A program made the position numbers and the translations under genes. Below, piece by piece: positions 1 to 7,144 of a stretch of DNA of 8,272 nt (positions within the stretch are counted from its first letter, which is position 1; each line of letters begins with the position of its first letter). Source of the DNA: Bacteroidota bacterium (GTDB taxonomy: Bacteria; Bacteroidota; Bacteroidia; NS11-12g; UBA9320); the NCBI GenBank assembly GCA_947499775.1, contig CANMPY010000064.1, forward strand, positions 1 to 8,272. The letters are read 5' to 3'. The notes beneath the pieces are model-generated. The model had not been told where the DNA came from. It ran no database searches and saw only the letters and a program-made list of their open reading frames with translations.

Positions 1-1698
1 AATATTGAGGTAAAACAATTGGGTATCGGCTTTGCAGAGTTTGCCTAAATCCTGAATTATTAATTCAAACGCTTCACTCTGTTTGGGCTTAAGTGTTGGC
101 CACGCCTTTTTGCTAACTATACCGCTCGTTTTGCCTCTCCATAAATATGAATTTCCTGCTATGGTGTCTATTTTAGGAGTAAAGAATTCATTTTGACAAA
201 GGTTTATGATGCCCCCAAATCGTTTAACAGCATGAACGGGTAAATTATAAAAGGAGAGCAATCCCACTCCATTGCTGTTGGTTACCCAAGGTTGGGCACC
301 AGGTTTTCCATCGTAACTTAATCCCTGAATAGAACATACCTTAGACGAAAGATTTAATACTATTTTATTATTTAGGATATTACCCCCACTAATCCAAACC
401 CCGGGTGTTCCTTCTAATTGAAAGAGTTGATAGAAATTAGCATCGGCTTTAAGGGTTTGAGAATGTTGGTTGAGTTCGAGCGTAATTTGAGTGTGATCGG
501 CCTTCGAAAAATAGGCATAAATAGGATTGAGAGGGTAGATATTGGTTTTGTTTTTTTTTGAATAAAATTCAGTAAGAAGACAATTTGCGGCTTCAAAACC
601 CAAAGATTCGTATCCGTTTTTTAATGCAAAATGACAACCGTCGTGTCCATTAAATCCTGTCATGGTAAGCGTTCGAGTGAGGGGTAACACAAATTCGAAT
701 TGACGTTGTGCCTCACGAAGTGCCAAACTAGGGCCTCCGCAACCGCTGCGAACCTGCACGGCATATACTTTTTCGATACCCGGGAAATCGCTCAGCCAGT
801 CGGCATGTAAAACTCTAAACAACGAATCGTGCAATCGGGCTGACGATCCATCACTTTCGCCTTGGTAAAAAAACATAAAACGGGCCTTTTTAGCGCATCC
901 CGATTCGATGGCTCTAAATAAATGCCGACCATAACTTGTATTTAAATCAGTGGCATACCCTTTGTTTTTTTGATGAAAGCTAATTGGAGTACCGCCAACA
1001 GCATTATTAATTAGCCCAATCGGAATTTTCATCGAATCCATCAATTGCTTAGCCATTACTAAACCCCATTGTCCTACTGTTCCCTTATCGTAATATCCAT
1101 CGCCATTGGCCAAATGCCAAGCTAAATCGCCTGCAACCAGGCTGCCTGCAGTACTAGCTGTACCAAATGATCGTATGAACGAATCGGAATATGTTGAATT
1201 TACGGTTCCGTTATAGCTATTGGCTACGGCATTACTTTGGCCGGTAATGAGAATCATATCGCCAAAAACCACCGACCTCACTTGTGTAATTAGTGTGGAC
1301 GTATTATTTTGGTTTAAATAAATATAAAAATCATAATTATACTTTCCTGCACCAACTGTTAATGCTAAATTATAAGAAGCGACGCTGCTCGTAAAGGATA
1401 AATTTTTTATGATTTTATTCTTTAATATACCCTTTAGATAGCAACGCAGTTCGATGGCTGTATACTTGGTGTCAACCACTAAACCGCTCGTTTCAAAAAC
1501 ACCTGTATTGGTTGAAGGATTACGTGGTATAAGTGAAAAATCTAATGGGAGTTTTGTAAAACTAATCTGTGCATTGGCTATTAATAAATTGCTTAAAACA
1601 ATAAAAAAAAACAAGCACCTTTGCCACGCTCGAACGAATAAAGACTTGCAATATTTGAGCCAATGCGTTGTATAGTTTCGCTTAATACTCAATGGCAT
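1..1698 (-). CDS. Secreted sialate O-acetylesterase-like SGNH hydrolase (3' end beyond window)
   Basis: An uninterrupted frame of 566 codons runs from ATG at 1698 to the left edge with no stop, so the C-terminus is missing. The family (SASA/DUF303 carbohydrate esterases) removes acetyl esters from sugars. The catalytic blocks are visible: GQSNA with nucleophile Ser155, NNAVGGTPI (231-239), YQGESD (278-283), and DGCH supplying Asp353 and His356. Residues about 27-45 form a hydrophobic segment ending in ANAQ, a good signal peptide, so the enzyme is exported. The 26-residue polar stretch before it is long, and a later start, for example TTG at 1614, is possible. Residues 46-145 look like a beta-rich N-terminal module and residues after 380 are unassigned. 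The missing end might carry a T9SS tail. The gene starts 16 bases after the LamG gene's stop, so co-transcription is likely. The substrate is not evident. The family call is firm; the acetyl-sugar specificity is inferred. Confidence 0.88.
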   Translation of the reverse strand, partial: MPLSIKRNYTTHWLKYCKSLFVRAWQRCLFFFIVLSNLLIANAQISFTKLPLDFSLIPRNPSTNTGVFETSGLVVDTKYTAIELRCYLKGILKNKIIKNLSFTSSVASYNLALTVGAGKYNYDFYIYLNQNNTSTLITQVRSVVFGDMILITGQSNAVANSYNGTVNSTYSDSFIRSFGTASTAGSLVAGDLAWHLANGDGYYDKGTVGQWGLVMAKQLMDSMKIPIGLINNAVGGTPISFHQKNKGYATDLNTSYGRHLFRAIESGCAKKARFMFFYQGESDGSSARLHDSLFRVLHADWLSDFPGIEKVYAVQVRSGCGGPSLALREAQRQFEFVLPLTRTLTMTGFNGHDGCHFALKNGYESLGFEAANCLLTEFYSKKNKTNIYPLNPIYAYFSKADHTQITLELNQHSQTLKADANFYQLFQLEGTPGVWISGGNILNNKIVLNLSSKVCSIQGLSYDGKPGAQPWVTNSNGVGLLSFYNLPVHAVKRFGGIINLCQNEFFTPKIDTIAGNSYLWRGKTSGIVSKKAWPTLKPKQSEAFELIIQDLGKLCKADTQLFYLNI

Positions 1699-1714
1699 AA
1701 TTGGCGTTTTAAAC

Positions 1715-3280
1715 TTAGTTTTTTATGAAACGGGTGGCTATGCGTTGATTTGGTCCATTTACAACAACCAAATATATTCCTTTCGCTATTTGGCTAATAT
1801 CAAGCACAGTTGTATGGTTTATTAAGGTTGTGTGAATTAGCAATTGCCCTTCGAGCGAATAAACCGAAACGCTTTGATTGTGTGTTGGTTTTAATCCTTC
1901 GATGATTAATTTTTCGGTAGCAGGGTTAGGGTAAAAATTTATCAAATCCCCTCTATTCACGTTTTTAATTCCAAGGCCGGGGGTATACATAGTCTTAATT
2001 TCCGATTGCGTTAATGCACATTCATAAATTTTTACATCATCAATGTATCCCTTTAAAAAACCAATTCCTTTTCGGCTTGTGCCAAGCCTTGCTTTCGTAT
2101 CGCCATCTATCGAATGGTTGAAATTGGAATTGGCAAAGGAGTCTAAAATTTGCCCATTTAAATAATATTTAACCCATGTGCCATCCACCATAATGACATA
2201 GTGATACCAAGTGTTTTTTTGTGCATTTGCATATATTTTGCCGTTGTTTCCAACAGTGCTGTTAATGTTATTTGTTCCGGTGTTACTTACACTTATTCCG
2301 GTAAACCCATATTTATTTGTGGCAAAATCGGATGAGAAAATCAAGCTGTATGCCCCATCGGTAGGAAAAGAATCTACTTTAAACCAACAGCTTATGGTTC
2401 GTATGGTAAAGTCGGCATCGGTACCCAGTCTTACATAGTCAGAAATACCATTAAAGTAAAGCGCTTGATTTTTATTGCCAAATCGATCGGTCGTAGGTGA
2501 GGTGCCAGATAATGTACCATTAAAAGCATTACCGCTACTGTCTGCAGCATTGCCATCCAATTTATAGTGTGCTACCAAACACGAAGTAGATGGTTTAAAC
2601 TTATAAATAGAATCGATTTGTGCTTGACTTAATGCACAATCGAATATTTTGCATTCATCAATTGAACCTTTTATAAATCCAATTCCTTTTCGGCTCGTTC
2701 CAAGCCTTGCTTTTGTATCGCCATCACCAGAGTGTGTAAAACTGGTGTTTGCAAACGAATCGATAAGCCTGCTATTAACATAATATTTAACCCAATTCAA
2801 ATCAACCGCAATTACATAGTGATACCATTTATTTTGATAGGCATTAGGATATATTTTCCCATTACTTCCAACAGTACTGTTTATGTTATTGGTGCCATTA
2901 TTGGACAAGCTAATTCCGGTAAAGCCATATTTATTGTCTGCAAAATCGGATGAAAAAACCATACTATAAGCCCCATCTGTTGGAAATGTATCAACTTTAA
3001 ACCAAACACTTATGGTTCGTTGTGCAAAGTCGGCATCGGTTCCTAGGCGTACATAATCTGAAATGCCATTGAACTTTAGGGCTTGGTTTGGCCTATTAAA
3101 TCGGTCGGCGGTAGGAGATGTCCCAAATAAAGTTCCATGTTTGTTATTACTACTCTTGTCTATTGCGTCGCCATTTAAAGCGTAATTGGCTACTAAACAA
3201 GAGGTTTGGCTGTAGCCAATTTCCGATATGAACATACATAGTATAAAAATGATGGATGAATGAAGGATTTTATTTATCAT
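1715..3280 (-). CDS. Secreted protein with two LamG-like domains and a T9SS type A sorting domain
   Basis: This complete 521-residue protein starts with a signal peptide (residues 1-25, hydrophobic core then GYSQ). Two LamG/concanavalin A-like jellyroll domains follow, at about 26-231 and 232-435. Each carries ISxWFKVD, WYHYVI followed by WVKYY, and a closing block of the form KGxIDxxKI..CAL, typical of the LamG_3 type. Residues 447-521 form a Por_Secre_tail-type sorting domain: INFYPNPATEKL, VYSLEGQLL, an ISQIAKGIYLVVV core and a basic RFIKN end. The known role of that tail is export through the outer membrane by the T9SS, with release or surface anchoring. LamG domains usually bind glycans or proteins; no catalytic domain is seen, so an adhesin or carbohydrate-binding role is inferred. 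The carbohydrate esterase gene follows 16 bases downstream. ATG 3280 is chosen because it sits just before the signal peptide. Confidence 0.93.
   Translation of the reverse strand: MINKILHSSIIFILCMFISEIGYSQTSCLVANYALNGDAIDKSSNNKHGTLFGTSPTADRFNRPNQALKFNGISDYVRLGTDADFAQRTISVWFKVDTFPTDGAYSMVFSSDFADNKYGFTGISLSNNGTNNINSTVGSNGKIYPNAYQNKWYHYVIAVDLNWVKYYVNSRLIDSFANTSFTHSGDGDTKARLGTSRKGIGFIKGSIDECKIFDCALSQAQIDSIYKFKPSTSCLVAHYKLDGNAADSSGNAFNGTLSGTSPTTDRFGNKNQALYFNGISDYVRLGTDADFTIRTISCWFKVDSFPTDGAYSLIFSSDFATNKYGFTGISVSNTGTNNINSTVGNNGKIYANAQKNTWYHYVIMVDGTWVKYYLNGQILDSFANSNFNHSIDGDTKARLGTSRKGIGFLKGYIDDVKIYECALTQSEIKTMYTPGLGIKNVNRGDLINFYPNPATEKLIIEGLKPTHNQSVSVYSLEGQLLIHTTLINHTTVLDISQIAKGIYLVVVNGPNQRIATRFIKN
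1976..2587 (-). repeat. LamG repeat unit 2
   Basis: This is the second copy, encoding residues 232-435, again beginning at TSCLVA and ending just after a CAL..EI..MY block. It joins a short linker and then the sorting domain. At DNA level it differs from unit 1 mainly at third codon positions inside the conserved blocks, so the copies are not a very recent duplication. Confidence 0.9.
2588..3205 (-). repeat. LamG repeat unit 1 (in-frame tandem duplication)
   Basis: This 618-base unit encodes residues 26-231 of the LamG protein, beginning at TSCLVA. It aligns with the following unit at a constant offset of 206 residues with no insertion or deletion. My hand alignment gives 147 identities in 201 residues, about 73%. 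The best-kept blocks are NGISDYVRLGTDADF and GDTKARLGTSRKGIGF. Confidence 0.9.
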
Positions 3281-3387
3281 AGTTTATATTTATTATCCCA
3301 AATAGGAGTGTATAGCTATTGCATAACTTATACTTTCAACTGCCTCAAATCTAATCAAAAAACTTATACTTGCATTTTATTAACGTA
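3281..3387. promoter_or_regulatory. Divergent intergenic region with candidate promoters
   Basis: This gap separates the LamG gene (leftward) from a glycosyltransferase gene (rightward), so it should hold both promoters. On the minus strand, TAGATTTG at 3346-3353 matches the Bacteroidota -7 consensus TAnnTTTG exactly and would give a leader of about 60 bases. I see no TTTG at the expected -33 spacing. On the plus strand, TATACTTG at 3365-3372 is a one-mismatch -7 candidate that would place transcription start only a few bases before ATG 3388. Both are weak, short-motif calls. No Shine-Dalgarno is evident before either start, and the LamG leader is A/T-rich. Confidence 0.35.
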
Positions 3388-4419
3388 ATGCAATCTGTCT
3401 TATATTTTTATCCTAACCCTGCCCCGTTTGTTAATAAAGATATAAAGATAATTGAAGCGCAATATAGGGTCATACCTTTTCATTTTTCACAAAGTAGCCA
3501 AACGAAAACGCTATTTGGTTTTATAAAACAAGCTTGGTTCCTTATAAGGCATATACAGTCCAGTATATATGTAATTCAGTTCGGTGGCTACCATTCGCTA
3601 TTGCCCTGTATTATAGGGCGGCTATTTCACAAAAAAGCGATTCTTATACTTGCAGGAACAGACTGTGCGTGTTTTCCAGAAATAAATTATGGGAATTACA
3701 GAAAAAAAATGCTTGGGTATTTTACGGCTAAATCCATTGAATGGGCTAAAATAGTGGTGCCCGTTCACGCCACTTTAATCGATTATCCCTATACCTATTT
3801 TAAAGCAATTAATTCACGACAAGGGTTTAAAAATTTTGCAGGACGCCTACATGGTACCATTCAGATAGCGGAGTATGGATTCGACACTATACTTAAACCT
3901 TATGAAGGGGTTCGTAAAATTGGGTTTGTAACCATAGCTGGATTTAATCGGGAAAATATTTTCACACTCAAAGGTTTGGATATGATTTGCAAAATTGCGC
4001 CATTTTATCCCACATTTCCTTTTATTATTATTGGCGCCAAAGGGAAGTATGTAAATTATCCCGTACCAGAAAACGTTAAGATAATGCCATTTATAAGTGA
4101 AGAAGAGAAAGTAGCTGTTTTAAATACATATCCCTTTTATTTTCAATTATCGCTTAGCGAGGGGTTTCCAAATGCGCTTTGCGAAGCCATGCAGCAAGGT
4201 ATGATACCTATAGTTTCGAATGTTTCGAGTATGCCAGATATAGTTAAAAATTCAGGATTTGTATTGCAACACAGGGATGATCTTGAGCTTAAAACGTTAA
4301 TTGATTCGATTTTGGAACTGGATTTGGTGGAATGGTCGAAAAAAAATGTGCAAAAAATAGCAGAACAGTACACGCCCGAAAGGCGCAAAAAACGGCTATT
4401 GGAAATAATAAAATTATAG
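3388..4419 (+). CDS. GT4-like family glycosyltransferase
   Basis: This 343-residue protein is a probable cytoplasmic GT-B glycosyltransferase that moves a sugar from a nucleotide donor to a growing glycan. The key sign is EGFPNALCE at residues 258-266, the E-x7-E motif of GT4 enzymes. It is followed by an AMQQGMIPIVSN stretch and SMPDIV, the usual donor-binding region. A Rossmann-like second domain begins near KIGFVTIAGFN (about 177-187). The N-terminal half (LYFYPNPAPFV, later LILAGTDCACF) looks like an acceptor domain. There is no signal peptide and no clear membrane span. An in-frame TTG at 3370 would add six residues, but I prefer ATG 3388 because a candidate -7 promoter element overlaps the TTG. 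The gene is alone on this strand and ends in a 6-base tail-to-tail overlap with the epimerase gene. Donor and acceptor are unknown. Confidence 0.88.
   Translation: MQSVLYFYPNPAPFVNKDIKIIEAQYRVIPFHFSQSSQTKTLFGFIKQAWFLIRHIQSSIYVIQFGGYHSLLPCIIGRLFHKKAILILAGTDCACFPEINYGNYRKKMLGYFTAKSIEWAKIVVPVHATLIDYPYTYFKAINSRQGFKNFAGRLHGTIQIAEYGFDTILKPYEGVRKIGFVTIAGFNRENIFTLKGLDMICKIAPFYPTFPFIIIGAKGKYVNYPVPENVKIMPFISEEEKVAVLNTYPFYFQLSLSEGFPNALCEAMQQGMIPIVSNVSSMPDIVKNSGFVLQHRDDLELKTLIDSILELDLVEWSKKNVQKIAEQYTPERRKKRLLEIIKL
4414..4419. other. Convergent stop-codon overlap
   Basis: The plus-strand TAG (4417-4419) and the minus-strand TAA (4414-4416, read as TTA on this strand) abut, so the two coding regions share six bases. 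I see no intrinsic terminator hairpin here; each gene must terminate inside its neighbour or by another mechanism. Confidence 0.9.
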
Positions 4420-5277
4420 GGCTTCGTATAAATATTTTAGTCCTTGGCTTAAGCTGGTTTTGGGCTGCCAATTTAAGCAGTGTTTTGCTTTTTTAATATT
4501 TGCCACCACATCCATTATTTCGTTTTTTCGATATAACTCTAATGATTTAATCGGTTTCTGCTGTCCCGAAATATGCGATAATTCATTAATAATAGTTTGA
4601 GTGGAAACTGAGGTACCCGAGCCAATGTTTATTACTTCAAAAGGTAACTGACTATTTAAGGCTAGGGTAATGGCCTCGCAAAAGTCATTGATATAAACGT
4701 AATCGCGCTTGGTTAATAGGTTGTGAACCGCAATTTCAGCAATAGATGAATCTTTTAATTGACGCGCAATTTTAGGCAAAAGAAAATAAGGGTCTTGCCC
4801 GGGTCCGTAAATGTTAAAAGGCCGCAGAATGGTGCAGTTTAACTGATAATTATCGGCATAGAACTTACACAAAGTTTCGGATGAAAATTTACCGTAGGAG
4901 TAAGGACTTGTTAGCTCAACGTTTTCCAATTCGTCGATTGGTAAATTTTTAGTATTGCCATAAAGATACGAACTAATAAAAACCAAATCGGCGTTTTGTG
5001 CTCTGCAAAATTCTAAAGCATCCAAAGCCAATTCAGGATTTTCAATTAAATAGGGATAAGGCTTTTCCCAACTTTCTATTATTTTAGTATTTCCTGCTAA
5101 ATGAACTACTTTATCGATATGTAGCTCAGCCCCAAATTGGATTTGAAAATTGGTTGTATTGAGTTGGCCATATGATCGTAGCCATCCATAATGCTTTAAT
5201 TCAGGAAAGGAAGATGATAAATATTCTGAAAGTTTTTTACCAATAAATCCATTACTTCCTGTAATTAATATATTCAT
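4414..5277 (-). CDS. NAD-dependent sugar epimerase/dehydratase (extended SDR)
   Basis: This 287-residue cytoplasmic enzyme belongs to the extended short-chain dehydrogenase/reductase family that remodels nucleotide-activated sugars by epimerisation, dehydration or reduction. The N-terminus carries the NAD(P)-binding GSNGFIG (residues 7-13). HLAGNT (59-64) follows, then the catalytic Ser in FISSYLYG (100-107) and the YSYGK active site with Tyr126 and Lys130. RPFNIYGPG (152-160), KRDYVYINDF (190-199) and NIGSGTSVS (217-225) are standard substrate-binding and closing motifs of sugar epimerases. At 287 residues it is shorter than typical GalE, nearer reductase-type members. The start ATG overlaps the nucleotidyltransferase stop as ATGA, indicating translational coupling. 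It probably works on the NDP-sugar made by that enzyme. The exact substrate and reaction cannot be read from the sequence. Confidence 0.9.
   Translation of the reverse strand: MNILITGSNGFIGKKLSEYLSSSFPELKHYGWLRSYGQLNTTNFQIQFGAELHIDKVVHLAGNTKIIESWEKPYPYLIENPELALDALEFCRAQNADLVFISSYLYGNTKNLPIDELENVELTSPYSYGKFSSETLCKFYADNYQLNCTILRPFNIYGPGQDPYFLLPKIARQLKDSSIAEIAVHNLLTKRDYVYINDFCEAITLALNSQLPFEVINIGSGTSVSTQTIINELSHISGQQKPIKSLELYRKNEIMDVVANIKKAKHCLNWQPKTSLSQGLKYLYEAL
5274..5277 (-). other. ATGA start-stop overlap (translational coupling)
   Basis: The epimerase ATG (5277-5275) overlaps the nucleotidyltransferase TGA (5276-5274) by the classic ATGA arrangement. This supports both the chosen epimerase start and a shared transcript. 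Confidence 0.9.
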
Positions 5278-5984
5278 TTCATGAATTTTTTCTGATCCGA
5301 TTCAAAGGTGTCAATCGCTAATTGATAATCGGTCGGACGGCCAATATCAAGCCAAATACCGGTATGCGGAATTACTTTCACGGGCTGTTTTTCTTCTAAT
5401 AATTTATACATCAAGTGATCGAAACCAAAAAAGCTTTGCTCGGGGATGTAATCGAGAATTTTTTTATTTACCGCATAAATACCCATACTTACCTGAAACG
5501 TGTATTCGGGTTTTTCCTTAAATTCGGTTAGCTCGTTTTGTTCATTAATATTAAGTACACCGTACTCGCTTTTATCAGTTCGTATGAAGGATGAAATGGA
5601 AAATAAACGCTTTTCGTTTAGATGATTTTCCATAAAAGATTCAAAATTTAGGTCGGTTAATACATCTCCATTCATCACCAAAAAATTATCTGGTAAATCT
5701 TTAATTAATTTCAAAGGGCCCATTGTGCTCAAGGGCATATCTTCAATTGAATAATCGATGGTGATTCCCCATTTTTTACCATCTTGAAAATAAGCCATAA
5801 TAATTTCGGCTAAATGATTTACGGCAATGGTAATATGTGTAAAACCTGCATCTTTGAGCTGATTTAACAAAATTTCCATAATGGGCAATGAACCCACCGG
5901 AACAAGCGGTTTTGGCAATACAATGGTATAGGGTTTTAACCGTGTGCCTTGACCTCCCGCTAATATTACCGCGCGTTTCCCCAT
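5274..5984 (-). CDS. Sugar-1-phosphate nucleotidyltransferase
   Basis: This 236-residue enzyme joins a sugar 1-phosphate to an NTP, giving an NDP-sugar and pyrophosphate. The nucleotide-binding signature LAGGQGTRLKPYT (residues 8-20) and PKPLVPVG (24-31) are intact. MNGDVLTDLNF (104-114) holds the metal-binding Asp107, and EFKEKP (154-159) and WLDIGRPTDY (211-220) complete the substrate site. The region often reading LGTAGxL in relatives is LSTMGPL here (85-91). The length fits the compact single-domain group that includes mannose-1-phosphate and heptose-1-phosphate guanylyltransferases; a thymidylyl- or uridylyltransferase is not excluded. It lacks the extra C-terminal hexapeptide domain of GlmU-like enzymes. 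The ATG lies two bases after the prolyl isomerase stop and the end overlaps the epimerase start, so all three should share a transcript. The enzyme class is firm; the sugar and base are undetermined. Confidence 0.91.
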   Translation of the reverse strand: MGKRAVILAGGQGTRLKPYTIVLPKPLVPVGSLPIMEILLNQLKDAGFTHITIAVNHLAEIIMAYFQDGKKWGITIDYSIEDMPLSTMGPLKLIKDLPDNFLVMNGDVLTDLNFESFMENHLNEKRLFSISSFIRTDKSEYGVLNINEQNELTEFKEKPEYTFQVSMGIYAVNKKILDYIPEQSFFGFDHLMYKLLEEKQPVKVIPHTGIWLDIGRPTDYQLAIDTFESDQKKFMK

Positions 5985-5986
5985 TC

Positions 5987-7021
5987 TTAGTCTACCGATA
6001 TTAATTCGGTATCAAATATTAGATTCGAACTAGGAGGAATGGCTCCTGGATAGCCGCCTTCACCGTAAGCTAATTGGTAAGGTATCAATAATTTATATTT
6101 TGACCCAGCTTTCATTAAAGCTATTCCCTCGTCCCATCCTTTTATAACTTGGCCAACACCTATTTGAAAGGTTAGGGGATTTCCAGGTCTTGATTGGTCA
6201 AATACTTGGCCATCCATAAATTGTCCTTTGTAAGCTACCGATACATTTTTGCCTGCAAGGGCTTTTGCACCAGTTCCTTCATGTTCTACCACATAATATA
6301 ATCCGCAGCCGTGTTTTATTGCAGTTGGGTAATTCTTTTTTACCCATTCTTCAAAAATTTTCCCTGAATTGGCTTTTGCATCAATTAACTTTTGTTGAGC
6401 GGCTTCCTTAAGTCGGTCAAATTGTGCCTGGTCGGCTACAAATTTTGCGGCATCAGCACCTTTTCGAATAATTTCAACTTTTTGCATCACATCATTGGTG
6501 CGCGTAGAATCTACCCAATTTTGCCCTTCAACTACCTGACCAAAAATAGCATGTTTGCCGTCGAGCCATGGCGTAGGTACTATAGTTATAAAAAACTGAC
6601 TTCCGTTGGTTGCTGGTCCCGAATTGGCCATTGATAAATAACCTGGTGAGGCGTGTTTTAATCCTGGGGCAAACTCATCGGCAAAAGAATATCCTGGTCC
6701 ACCGGTTCCATTTCCTAATGGGTCGCCGGTTTGTACCATAAAATCTTGTCCGTCGCCATTTAATTTGCTGATAACTCTATGAAACTTTATTCCGTCATAA
6801 AATGGTTGACCGGCAGCCTTGGCTGAATTAGTGATTTTTCCTTCGGCTAATCCTACAAAGTTGCATGTAGTCATAGGTGCTTCTTTATAAAATAATTTTA
6901 TTAAAATGCTGCCGCGATTTGTAGTGATTTTAGCGTAAACGCCATCTTCTGTTTGTGCTGATAGTTCCAATGTAAAGGCTATTATAAGTAGTGCCGCAAA
7001 AATAGGTTTTAAAATTCTCAT
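5987..7021 (-). CDS. Exported dual-family prolyl isomerase: cyclophilin-FKBP fusion
   Basis: This 344-residue protein should catalyse cis-trans isomerisation of Xaa-Pro bonds in the periplasm. Residues 1-22 are a signal peptide ending SA before Q23; there is no lipobox Cys. A cyclophilin domain spans about 28-187, with residues equivalent to the human CypA site: Arg82 (FHRVI), Phe94 and Gln97 (FMVQ), Gln142 and Phe144 (SQFF), Trp152 and His157 (WLDGKH). A helical, charged linker (about 190-232) leads to an FKBP domain (about 240-344) that keeps the FKBP12-type pocket: Tyr264, Phe274, Asp275, Phe285, Val292, Ile293, Trp296, Tyr319 and Phe336. Both halves therefore look active. Single proteins joining both families are known but uncommon. 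The stop lies two bases before a nucleotidyltransferase gene. The start is supported by the signal peptide immediately after it. Confidence 0.95.
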   Translation of the reverse strand: MRILKPIFAALLIIAFTLELSAQTEDGVYAKITTNRGSILIKLFYKEAPMTTCNFVGLAEGKITNSAKAAGQPFYDGIKFHRVISKLNGDGQDFMVQTGDPLGNGTGGPGYSFADEFAPGLKHASPGYLSMANSGPATNGSQFFITIVPTPWLDGKHAIFGQVVEGQNWVDSTRTNDVMQKVEIIRKGADAAKFVADQAQFDRLKEAAQQKLIDAKANSGKIFEEWVKKNYPTAIKHGCGLYYVVEHEGTGAKALAGKNVSVAYKGQFMDGQVFDQSRPGNPLTFQIGVGQVIKGWDEGIALMKAGSKYKLLIPYQLAYGEGGYPGAIPPSSNLIFDTELISVD

Positions 7022-7144
7022 GTTGATATAAAAAGGGTCGTTTTATGTTTACAATTTGTGTTCCAAAATTAATTGATTTTTATGAATCCATAGATGAAAA
7101 TCCACATTTGTTCTGTTTTCTTATAAAAATCTTTAATGAAATTC
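7022..7144 (-). promoter_or_regulatory. Candidate promoter of the prolyl isomerase operon
   Basis: This 123-base gap follows the upstream glycosyltransferase stop. The minus-strand sequence TAATTTTG at 7064-7071 matches the Bacteroidota -7 box TAnnTTTG and would leave a leader of about 35-40 bases before ATG 7021. No good -33 TTTG is seen at 19-21 bases upstream, so the match could be chance in AT-rich DNA. No strong terminator hairpin was seen, so read-through from the upstream gene is possible. Confidence 0.35.

Noticed and set aside
1601..1610. Homopolymer A run in the esterase signal region, possible frameshift or phase-variation site
   Set aside because: The frame is open across it and gives a sensible signal peptide. 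The run is short, and nothing suggests switching.
2211..2953. Plus-strand open frames of about 75 codons within the LamG gene
   Set aside because: They fall at similar places in the two LamG repeats and are antisense to conserved protein sequence, so the repeat explains them.
3409..3426. FYPNPAP near the glycosyltransferase start, resembling the FYPNP motif of T9SS tails
   Set aside because: It is at the N-terminus of a cytoplasmic enzyme. A sorting domain must be C-terminal and have the following beta-strand pattern.
7057..7082. AT-rich partial palindrome around AATTAATT as a terminator
   Set aside because: The stem is only about five A-T pairs without a G-C core or a following T tract, so it would be too weak.
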